From contig WBZZ01002553.1 of the NCBI GenBank assembly GCA_019918135.1, positions 42,501 to 77,929 of the forward strand: 35,429 bases of DNA, in the 5' to 3' direction. Within the stretch, counting starts at the first letter, position 1; each line of letters opens with the position of its first letter. The notes beneath the pieces were generated by a model. That model did no database searches, was not told the DNA's origin, and saw only the letters and a list, made by a program, of their open reading frames with translations. The position numbers and the translations under genes are program-made. The DNA comes from Paulinella micropora (Eukaryota; Cercozoa; Imbricatea; Euglyphida; Paulinellidae). This document shows, piece after piece, positions 1 to 8,530 of this stretch.

Positions 1-1106
1 GTAAAAGCAAAAAAAGAAAAACACGAAAAATACAAGACAATATTAATGGGACGAAAGATACAGGAGGAGATGGCAATTAAGTTGCACGAAGACGCGAAAG
101 TAATTCAGGATGTGTGCGGTATTCCTGAAATTAAAACTTTTGCCAGCCACATTAAATACAATCTCGTTATTGTTGAATTTCCTGACAAGATTGTTTATAA
201 GACTGACCTGCTTAATGAAAAGGGCGAGCGACTTACGAACCTTTACATTCTTAAGACTGAGAACCACTACGACGTGATAACTAATATGAAATCTTTGCTA
301 TGCAAAAAGAACTTCTGTGAGTTATGTCTAAGGGGATACAAGGAAAGACATGCTTGTGAATCTACTTGCAATATCTGCGAAACCAAAGGCTGTAATGGTA
401 TTAACGATAAAAGCAATTGGACTGATTACTATTCGTGTAATAGAAAGTTTCCAAACACTGTATGTTTCAACAACCACAAGAGGACGAACTGTGATATCAA
501 ATCGAAATGTCTTTCGTGCGGTTTTAATTACAGGAAGAATGATTGCAAAGCTATGCTTGCAAAAGCGTACGAACACAAATGCGGTTATGCGAAATGCCGT
601 AATTGTAAGGAACTGAAACCACTTGATCACCAATGCAAAATCGTGAAGAAGACATATTACCATTTTCAGAGAAATACATATTCTTTGACTTTGAAGCGAC
701 ACAGGATACTGGCGAGCACATTGTTAATCATGCGGAAAGCCAGTATTATGATGCGAAGGAACCACCCGTCATTCATAAGAACATTGATGATTTCTGTAAG
801 TGGGTTTTTTAATCTAAGCACAACGGCTTTACATTCATTGCTCATAACAGTCGCGGATGCGATTGTAAGTTTATTCTTAAGTGGTTGGTAGATAACGGGC
901 AGGCTCCGATTGTCATTTATCAGGGCGGTAAGATAATGATGATGACTTTAAAGAAATACCGCTTCATTGATAGTTTGAGTTTCTTGACTATGCCTCCTAA
1001 AATATTCGGATTGAAAGAACTTAAGAAAGGTTTCTTCCCTCACTTCTTCAATACTGACAAAAATAAAAATTATGTTGGTGTTTTGCCTACCATGTTTTTT
1101 CCATGA
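1..1106 (+). pseudogene. Polinton/Maverick-type family B DNA polymerase, N-terminal/exonuclease part, broken
   Basis: Part of a protein-primed DNA polymerase B of the kind carried by Polinton/Maverick elements, which copies the element's linear DNA. The frame is open to the window's left edge, so the true start lies outside. In frame 1 there is a HYDVI-type segment (about 270-290) followed by a Cys/His cluster with many CxxC pairs (about 315-645), as in Polinton polymerases. The frame then shifts near 680. In frame 3 the Exo I motif FDFEA (Asp 687-689, Glu 693-695), an Exo II-like AHNSRGCD (about 840) and the conserved stretch ending FFPHFFNT (about 1030-1058) follow. An in-frame TAA at 810-812 sits directly after a run of T. 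The polymerase palm motifs are absent: the homology stops near 1100 and microsatellite begins. It is a dead fragment. No capsid, integrase or protease genes of a Polinton are visible beside it. Confidence 0.85.
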
Positions 1107-1283
1107 ACGCTCTCTCGTCGTATGCTGTCTCTTATCTACTGACTGTGTTTTGTTTCGATGTCCTTGATGTATTCATTACAGTATCTGTTATTTTTTTCAA
1201 CACAGTTCCGGTGGTTGTGTGGCAGGTAGGAACTAGGGAGGCAAAACATGTGATTTCGTCCTTGCAGCCAGGTCTCATTTCAT

Positions 1284-1318
<35 letters not shown>

Positions 1319-1390
1319 CTCTCTCTCTCTCCCTTCCTCCCTCCCTCCCTCCCTCTCTCTCTCTCTCTTTCTTTCTTCTCTCTCTCTCTT

Positions 1391-1423
<33 letters not shown>

Positions 1424-1453
1424 TTCTCTTTCTCTTTCTCTCTCTCTTTCTCC
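1284..1453. repeat. (CT)n microsatellite
   Basis: An almost pure pyrimidine tract of CT dinucleotides with interspersed CCCT and CTTT variants. Reading frames across it on the minus strand (Arg-Glu repeats) are artefacts of the repeat. Confidence 0.97.
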
Positions 1454-1516
1454 GGTAGACAGAGCAAAACTGCCACGCTTCACGCGGGCGGTAATGCAAA
1501 GTCCTCCGTCATTGTC

Positions 1517-1584
1517 ATCTCTCTCTCTCTCTCTTTCTCTTTCTCTCTCTTTCTCTCTTTCTTTCTTTCTCTCTCTCTCTCTCT
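1517..1584. repeat. (CT)n microsatellite, second tract
   Basis: A second CT/CTTT tract, separated from the first by about 65 bp of ordinary sequence that shows nothing recognisable. Confidence 0.96.
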
Positions 1585-1586
1585 GA

Positions 1587-1790
1587 ACTACTACTGCTGC
1601 TGCTGCTACTACTACTACTACTAGTACTACTACTACTAATACTACTACTAATAGTACTACTACCACTAGCACTACTGCTACTACTACTACTTCTACCACT
1701 ACTACTGCTGCTGCTGCTACTAATACTACTACTGCTACTAATATTACTACTGCTACTACTACTACTACTAGTAATAATGCTATTATTTAA
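1587..1790. repeat. (CTA/CTG)n trinucleotide microsatellite
   Basis: A degenerate trinucleotide array of CTA units with islands of CTG, and of ATA/ATT toward the right end. It abuts the CT tract at 1517-1584, making a compound microsatellite. Confidence 0.95.
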
Positions 1791-1853
1791 AAAAAAAAAG
1801 CTAATAGCGCGGCTGGCGCAGAAGAGCCTGTCGGGTGTTTAAGTGTTCAAGCT

Positions 1854-2633
1854 CTAGAAGAGTTTGATACGACACCCCCCCCCCCCCCCCCCGCCACCGT
1901 GGCCGTATTGCACTGCGCCCGCGTTGTTCCCCGCTGCTTGGTGAGCGTGAAGCTGTCGGTAATGGTTACCGATGTGTGCCATGGGATGGCATTGAATGCA
2001 CTCGGGTGGACAGGTAGGCTGAGCGGACATATGCTTGCAGTCGGTGCACACGCAAGTGCCACCGTGGATAGGCTTGAGCTTGCAGTCGGTGCACTGGCAG
2101 CCAGCAGTGTGCTTTGACTTGGGCTTACAGTCCGCACAGTCACAGTCGGCACCATGGATTGCCTTGGGCTTGCAGTCGGTGCACCGGCAGCCGGCAGTGA
2201 GCTTTGGCTTGGGCTTACAGTTGGTGTAGTCACAGTCGGTACCATGGATGGGCTTGGGCTTGCAGTCGGTGCACCAGCAGCCGGCAGTGCGCTTTGGCTT
2301 GGGCTTACAGTTGGTGCAGTCACAGTCGGCACCATGGATGGGCTTGGGCTTGCAGTCGGTGCAGTTGCAGCCGGCAGTGTGCTTCGGGGGGGGGGGGGGG
2401 GGGGGGGGCTTGCAGTCGGTACAGTTGCAGTCGGCACCATGGATGGGCTTGGGCTTACAGTCGGTGCACTCGCAGCGGGCAGTGTGCTTCGGGGGGAGGG
2501 GGAGGGGGGGGGGGGGGGGGGGGGGGGGCTTGCAGTCGGTGCACTTGCAGTTGGCAGGGTGTGTCTCAGCGGTGCAGTCGGTGCAGTCGCAGTCGTCAGG
2601 ATGCGTATTGGTATCAGCCTGATAGACAAGCAA
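1854..2633 (-). CDS. Cys-rich tandem-repeat protein, metallothionein-like motif (hypothetical)
   Basis: No family recognised. The minus-strand frame of about 259 residues is a tandem array of short modules of the form CxCTDCKPKP alternating with HGADCDC or HTAGCxC. Two modules make a 30-residue (90-bp) unit. Near the end the regularity fades into a tail with CPPECIQC and poly-Gly. CxC and CxxC spacing of this kind is typical of metal-binding (metallothionein-like) or disulfide-rich structural proteins; that is inference. No ATG opens this frame: a TGA lies in frame just upstream, so an upstream exon is needed, or the frame is an artefact of a 90-bp satellite. All three minus-strand frames are open because the unit length is a multiple of three, so the reading frame is not proven. 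Two G runs turn the KPKP linkers into poly-Pro. Confidence 0.4.
   Translation of the reverse strand: MLVYQADTNTHPDDCDCTDCTAETHPANCKCTDCKPPPPPPPPLPLPPKHTARCECTDCKPKPIHGADCNCTDCKPPPPPPPPKHTAGCNCTDCKPKPIHGADCDCTNCKPKPKRTAGCWCTDCKPKPIHGTDCDYTNCKPKPKLTAGCRCTDCKPKAIHGADCDCADCKPKSKHTAGCQCTDCKLKPIHGGTCVCTDCKHMSAQPTCPPECIQCHPMAHIGNHYRQLHAHQAAGNNAGAVQYGHGGGGGGGGCRIKLF
1875..1892. repeat. poly-C run (18 nt)
   Basis: An uninterrupted run of 18 C on the plus strand. Read on the minus strand it gives the poly-Gly stretch near the C-terminus of the Cys-rich frame at 1854-2633. Confidence 0.95.
2045..2580. repeat. 90-bp tandem repeat with poly-G expansions
   Basis: The marker CCATGGATKG (K is T or G) recurs at 2152, 2242 and 2332, exactly 90 bp apart, and again at 2437, where a poly-G tract lengthens the unit. 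Each unit holds two copies of a roughly 45-bp half-unit containing CAGTCGGTGCA. Poly-G runs replace the normal spacer at 2386-2408 (23 G) and 2491-2528 (G with two A interruptions). Copies differ at scattered positions. Confidence 0.92.
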
Positions 2634-2729
2634 GCTTTGTGTGTTGCTACCATGAATTCAGAAACACACCTACCTCTACATGCCGTTTCTTTTTTGGCCG
2701 AACACGCTACAAAATTAAACACAATTTTA

Positions 2730-5190
2730 TTAATACAAATGATTCGTCAAGGTCGTGTGTATCGCTTTCGTGGACAGCGCGTATGTCGCACTATGTGGCA
2801 GAAAATACACGTTATTGGGAAACGTACCATGGCGAGGGCATTGAAGCTGTTCGATAACAACAAGACTCTGTATGTTCGTGCGCCTAGTAATGTCTCTATG
2901 GGTCAAGAGATTGGATCTACAGTCACATGTTTCATTACTTCGAGACCACAGTGGAGGCGATTGCTGATGGGATCTGGCATATACAAAAGGTTGATGATTT
3001 CGATCCTATGTACAAAGAAATCTGCGACAACTGGCACAAGGACTCTCCTGGTATCGGCAAAGCGCCTGGACCCCCGCCAAACAAAAGCGCTGTGGCGAAG
3101 GTTTTGAAGGCGGTAATTATTACTTGCATGTAGTGTCTCTTGCGTTTGTTTTTTTGCATGCATTTTGCCTTGGGAGAGGCTTGCACTTGTTTGCACTTGT
3201 GTTGCACTGCGTTGGTGGCTTGTCGGGGAGAGGGGGGGATCATTGCAACCGACCTGTAATTGGGCTTCGGCTGAACTACCGTTCGGCTAGAGCACTCCCC
3301 TTCATTGGGTTGGGTCGGAAGTAACATCCATGCCAGCCCGGAGCCAGACTAATGCTAGTGTCTCTTGCGTTTATTTACTCTGCTGCTTCATTTTGTATTG
3401 TTTTCAATTGTGGCTTTGATGATTGCTTATTGACATTTACATGCTTCTTTAGGAGTTCAGCTTCGTGAAGGAGATGAGGAAAGGCGAGTTTGGTATATGC
3501 AACGTATGCTTTGATTTGTACGAAGAGCGGGAGAGAGGCTTCTCCAGCGACGCGGTTCCCCGGAGGTGGAAAGCAAGGAGCGATCTTCATCACAAGATTC
3601 ATCAAGCTTGCCGACGGCAGTCGCTTCGTCGTATGCATCAAGCGGCAGCATGTCCTCAGTACTACTCCTGCATGACAATCGACATGAGCAGGCCAGTGAT
3701 CCTTCCATCTTGTCGGCGGCTACTCGACGATTTCAAAGGCCGACATTTTTTGAAGCTCAGCTGGGGCGGCGCTATTTCCTTTGGCGGCGCGACGGAATTT
3801 ATTCTGGTGCATGGCCCTGAAATCGCGCACGGTGTCAACGCGAACGTGACTTACCTATATCATCTACGCCGATGGGAACTCTACAACCCAGGCACATGTA
3901 CCGCTCTAATATGGAGCTTGGAGTGCGATGGTGGACCCGAGAACACTGCGAACGCTGAGCATGCCTTCGAATGCGATTGTACGTACCGTGGATGGAACGC
4001 GAAGGGCCGCAAGAATAGGATGGTTAGACACCACCATCACAACATTCAAGATAAGCGACATTCCATCATCAGACAATATGGTTGGAATAAAACGTTCACT
4101 ACGACCGACTTCGCGCAGGCACTTTGCAAGATGTTACTTGGTCACAGGCGCACCGGAAAGCGGCATGTCTTGCTTCTGCTGACTCAAAACTATGACTGGG
4201 ATAAATTCTACAGTGGCTGCATCAACCCGAACTGTACGCAAGTTACTCGACCCTTGGGGTGGGAGTACTTACCTTCTACTAGTAAAGATCGACTGGTCGA
4301 CGTGCGATACCGGCCTTACGGTGATGCATCCAAAAATCTACTAGGTGAAGGCGGAGTGGCCGGTGGTCCACCGTTACACTTATTTCTCAGGTCACCTGAA
4401 GGTAAACCTGAACTTCTTCCTCCGGTCCATTGGCTGACTGATAAAGTAAGCAAGATCTTGAGTTTATTTTGAAGCAGGAGCAATATTTCAGCGCTGAAGA
4501 ACGAGACTGGCTTCACGAAATTATGGTCAGCTTGCAATGGACTCGCCTTCGTTACACAGGTCCGGAAGGTGCAGATGGCTTGCCTGGCCGACCTGCATAC
4601 TTTCAATGTACAGACAAAAGAAATCATACATGGAGAGCTGATATCCGGGTTCTCTGCCCACCCCCTGATGATCTCTGGGCATTGCCCCCCCAACAGGCAA
4701 ATGATGATCGAACGGGTCAACTACATAACGCCGGAAGAGGAAGAAGACATGGCAATCGTTCGTATTCACTCGCTGCAGAAGACACCCAAACATCCTAAGA
4801 ACTTTCCTGGCGCTAGGTTATTGAGTGAGGAAGAGAAAAGGGTATGGCGGGGAGAAGGAGTTGATTCCCTTGCTTTTGTGCAATCAGCACTAGACGACTG
4901 TTCCACATTTGATGACTTCAAAAAAACTGGTGATTTGACTGTTGACTTTTTGAAGTTCTATTTACGTCATTTTGATGAACGAGTTGGTGGTAATAAGAGT
5001 GTTCTTTCTGATCATGATCGAGTCTGGAAGCATCATAAAATGCTTAAAGAGTCTGTTTTAGAGTTAGACGATTCACAGGATGAGATAGAGGATTCAGGCT
5101 GAGGACGACGAAGATTTAGCGCAGTCAGATGATGTAGCGGTAATGGTAGATCAAGACATAGATGTTAATAGTGACAACGATTGGTAATTA
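2730..5190 (+). pseudogene. DUF7869-like gene (transposase/integrase-like fold family), decayed, with intron
   Basis: The segments fit a eukaryotic family found in algae, plants and invertebrates whose C-terminal part is called DUF7869; I recall the family from its motifs and cannot confirm by search. In order: a basic N-terminal part with FRGQRVCRTMW (about 2768-2800), a segment ending KSAVAKVLKA (3112), then after a probable intron FSFVKEMRKGEFGICNVC with a CxxC pair (from 3456). After it come a long conserved core including IDMSRPVILP, GATEFILVHGPEIAHGVNAN (about 3680-3840) and CDGGPENTANAEHA (about 3926-3967), and DVRYRPYGDASKNL (about 4300). The QEQYFSAEERDWLHE segment (4475-4520) is in another frame, and an acidic tail runs to a stop near 5187. 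Frame changes occur near 2915, 4470, 4600-4700 and 5100. The GHTHxDID-type motif expected after DGGPEN is eroded to RHHHHNIQ near 4026-4050. The function of the family is unknown. Confidence 0.5.
3113..3452 (+). other. probable spliceosomal intron in the DUF7869-like gene
   Basis: The sequence runs from GCG|GTAATT to a pyrimidine-rich ATGCTTCTTTAG|GAG, 340 bp, phase 0 on both sides. It joins the KSAVAKVLKA segment (frame 2) directly to EFSFVKEMRKG (frame 3). Both flanking segments look coding, while the interior carries stops in every plus-strand frame. The copy of this gene therefore appears to be genomic rather than a processed retrocopy. Confidence 0.55.
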
Positions 5191-5735
5191 ATTACTAATA
5201 GTTACTGATATTAATATTAATATTTCTAATTTAATAAAATCATCGAATGTTATTGTTTCGTTAATATAATACTTAGTATCCAAATTTGACTTAGTATTTT
5301 TCTATAAATTTTTTTAATGTAATCAGTGGAAAATGATGTTACACTATGATATGGAATGCTTTAATATTGAAAATAAAATTATGTTTACATGTTTCATGAT
5401 GTAATTAAATTGATTAATACAACATGCACGATTTACAATATGTTTACTATATTTTCTGCCTTAGTAAATTTTTTATTTACATTACTAATATTGATTTAAG
5501 TACACTTATACATAACTTGAATAAAATACTTATTTTTTCAAAAAAAAAACTTGATTGTAATGTAAATTATTAATAATCAACTTAATCCTAGCGTTTCCTA
5601 TTATTTTTACATGTTATTTACTTAATTTTGAAAAGTGAAGTAAAGTGATCGACATTAACCGATTTTAACCGAAAACGTGACGTCACGTTTTGCCGAAAAC
5701 TTTGTTTTAGTAGTTCCGGACGAACGTGGCTAAGC
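5191..5735. other. AT-rich gene-free island with poly(A)-signal-like motifs
   Basis: About 545 bp of strongly AT-rich sequence unlike its near-balanced neighbours. It contains AATAAAATC (near 5234), AAAATAAAATT (near 5386) and ATAAAATAC (near 5521), any of which could serve as polyadenylation signals for the preceding gene. No coding frame or RNA gene is visible. A perfect palindrome lies at 5672-5691. Confidence 0.7.
5672..5691. promoter_or_regulatory. perfect 20-bp palindrome with a TGACGTCA core
   Basis: AAAACGTGACGTCACGTTTT equals its own reverse complement over all 20 bases. Its centre is the TGACGTCA octamer bound by CREB/ATF-type bZIP factors, and it is flanked on both sides by ACGT-containing half sites. 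It lies about 50 bp upstream of the Ty3 fragment. Whether it regulates anything is unknown. Confidence 0.5.
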
Positions 5736-5739
5736 GAAT

Positions 5740-7840
5740 CGCCGGTTAGCACGCAGTCATGCAGAACTCGAACTGCGACAAGCCCTCACGTCATCAACCG
5801 AACCCCAGGACCTCCCGGCGGCAGATGCAAGGGATATGAGTTATACCCGCCTGTACTGGAGGGAACTCAACACCCACCTGGACACGGGAAATGACAGCAT
5901 GGCGCAGATAACTTTCGCGGGTAAGAGGCTCATTGATAAGTGTGGGAAATTATTCAATTTCACGCAAGGGGGAAGACTTCGATTTATTCGCGGGGCAAAC
6001 GATCAACGCAGCGAGATCATAGGTCGTCTCGCGCTGACGGTTGAATTCCCGACTGGTATGACATATACGGTACATGTGTTAGTTGTCCCGGATTTCCCGG
6101 GTACAATAGTGCTGGGGAAGCCTGACCTCAAGATGATGGAAGCTCAGCTTCTCTTGGGAAAGGATATGATCAAGTATGGGAGTGGACGACATGTGTTCGC
6201 AACTTGGGACAACCAATCCACCACGCGATACCCGGGGCGGGACGCGAAGGATGAGGTTGAGGATCCGGACTCGATCTTAGAGTACCCGGACGACCCGAGA
6301 GATCAGAAGCCGGTCGAAGAGATAATCGACGAGGTCGTGGCACGACAGTCAGGGTCGCCAGACTTCGTTCGGGATCTCAAGACTCAGTTTTTGGAGAACA
6401 AAACCCTATTCGGACCACTTGTAGCCGGCGGCGTGAAGCACACGGCTGCCAAGATAGAGCGACAGGTGGGGCACGATGCATCGTCTCCGCGGGTCTCGCC
6501 TCAGCTATAAGGAGGAACAGATCTGTGAGGAGATGATCCAGGACATGCTAGCTAAACGGCTTATAGAACCGTCATGGTCGGAATACCGATCACCGGTTCG
6601 GCTTGCACCAAAGCCGGATGGAAAGCAGCGGTTTTGTATCAACTACACTAGGCTGAATAAGATCATCAAAAGCATCGAGGCACCAATCCCCCGCATGCGG
6701 GACTGCCTTAATCGCCTTCGCGAAGCTAAGTTCTTCACAAAGCTAGACCTGAAAAATGGGTTTTGGAACATACCACTGGATGTGGATAGTCGGGCACTAA
6801 CGCCTTTGCCGTTGGTGGGAGACTGTACCAATGGACAGTACTCCCGATGGGACTGAAAACTGCCCCGGCTATCTTCCAGGATTGCATGAACCAGGCCTTG
6901 TCTGATCCAAAGTACGGCGATAGCCAGTTCGCTGAGACCTATGGACATACCAATCAGTACAGCTTTTGTTACATAGATGATATTGTGATTTATTCTAAGA
7001 CTGAAGCGGATCATCTGGCAAACCTGTCGGATATACTGCGACGCCTAGAAGCCTTTGGCCTGAGGCTGAACCTGGAGAAGTGTTCGTTCGCTAACGACTA
7101 CATCGACTATCTAGGGTACAGGGTGAAGGATGGGGTCATAGTGTTGAAGCCGGAGAAGCGGGACGCTATACGTTCCCTCCCGCGCCCAAACACACGCACA
7201 GCGTTGCACTCCTTCCTCTGTATGGTTCAGGTGTACTCAGAATTTATTCCAAACTTCCAAAACTTTGTCAAACCATTACGGGACTTCTGCCTACGCGGCG
7301 ACCCAGATGGTGAATGGCCGGCCCAGGCCTCGGAAACATACACCAAGCTGAAGGAGGCATTAACACGAGACCCCCTCACAGAGGGCGGATCGGTCCTGGT
7401 TCTTCCTGACTTTGAGAAGCGTTTTGTTGTGGCGACCGACGCGTCGAAATACGCGGTTGGGGCTGTCTTACAACAATACGATTCAGACCACAAAATTCGA
7501 CAAACATCTAAGACCTATCATGTTCGTTAGCAAAAAGCTGACGCCCGAACACGTCAACTATTGCACTAGGCAGCGCGAAGCGTTAGCGATAGTTTGGGCG
7601 TTCAGTCGGCTGCGGGAGTACTTGTGGGATGCTCCGAACATATTGGTCAAACAGGCCACGCTAACCTAAGATGGCTCATGGATAAGGAACATACGGGACG
7701 GCTGGCCCGATGGCAGTCGGAGCTAGCCCAATATGATTTCACCATTGAGTACATTAAAGGAAAATACAACACGGTTCCAGATAGCCTATCACGGATGCCT
7801 CGGGTGAAAGGTTCCGTCGGTAATGGCTTGGATCGTTTTG
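5740..7840 (+). pseudogene. pol: Ty3/gypsy pol fragment, copy 1 (protease, RT, RNase H)
   Basis: A retrotransposon polyprotein fragment. The retropepsin has catalytic DTG (from 5881) and the later TIVLGKPDL motif. RT follows from about 6480, with VRLAPKPDGKQRFCINYTRL, FTKLDLKNGFWNIPL, LPMGLKTAPAIFQ and the active-site YIDD at 6970-6981. RNase H follows with FVVATDASKYAVGAVLQ (about 7421), TRQREALAIVWA (about 7565) and a C-terminal PDSLSRMP (about 7779). Integrase, gag and LTRs are missing. The left edge, by comparison with copy 2 (17740 onward), is near 5740. Frame shifts occur near 6475, 6800-6845, 7495 and 7655. Relative to copy 2 it lacks exactly 254 codons after position 6191 (see 18189-18950). 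It is a dead, truncated copy. Confidence 0.92.
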
Positions 7841-7856
7841 CCTTTTTTTTAAATTG

Positions 7857-8530
7857 ATTGCTAATATGATTGTACAATGAGAAAGACAGTATTCCCACCC
7901 AAATCCGTAGCGGTTGCAGGGTACCGACACTACAACCACCAACAACAGGGACACCGACGGAACTGGTTTGATGGTTGGGGGATGGTTGGGGGAGCGTTTG
8001 GCCTTGAGCGTGGCAGCCCGCTAGGATCTGTGCGCAAACGGTCAAAAGACACAGATGCACGTCGTAGAGAATGCAGAGAAAAAGGAAGTAAAGAAAATAG
8101 GAAACAGAAACAACTACAGTGAACTAAATAAATGGAACATAACCTAGCAACCGGCTGGCATAAGCCAATTCTGTCCTGGTTGCGCCTTCTGCAAAACTTC
8201 TAATCAGTTGCGAACAGGAACTGCTGTATCCTCTCGTCCAGGTTGAAGCGGGAATCCCTCCAGTGCCGAACCACAGACTTCATGAAGCAGACCTTAACCA
8301 CAACTCGAGCTCGTCGACGGTGCGCCTGCTGCGATGCTGGGGAACTCCGATGATGGAAGATGGGAGAGACAGGAGGGGGTACCGGTAGGGGAACGTGGTC
8401 CAAGGCCGGTAGCAAAGAACAGGCCTGGTTCGTCCGTCCCACCTCCATCCCCATGACAATGCAGTTCCCTCATGAGGCGAACATTAACAGCAACTCAAAT
8501 TCGTCGAAGGGGCGTCTGCTGCGGTGCGAA
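7857..8530. other. intergenic stretch with a diverged duplication
   Basis: No gene recognised. A 58-bp segment at 8281-8338 recurs in the same direction at 8471-8528, 190 bp away, with 44 of 58 bases identical by my count (both start CATGARGC and share CTCGTCGA/TTCGTCGA and CTGCTGCG cores). The second copy runs straight into the purine-rich satellite, so this may be the satellite's ancestral flank. Confidence 0.6.

Noticed and set aside
1132..1699. Minus-strand frames rich in Arg-Glu and Val
   Set aside because: They are translations of the CT and CTA microsatellites, open only because the repeats lack stops.
2045..2580. A CRISPR array
   Set aside because: The 90-bp units are contiguous and similar throughout, with no unique spacers, in a eukaryotic context.
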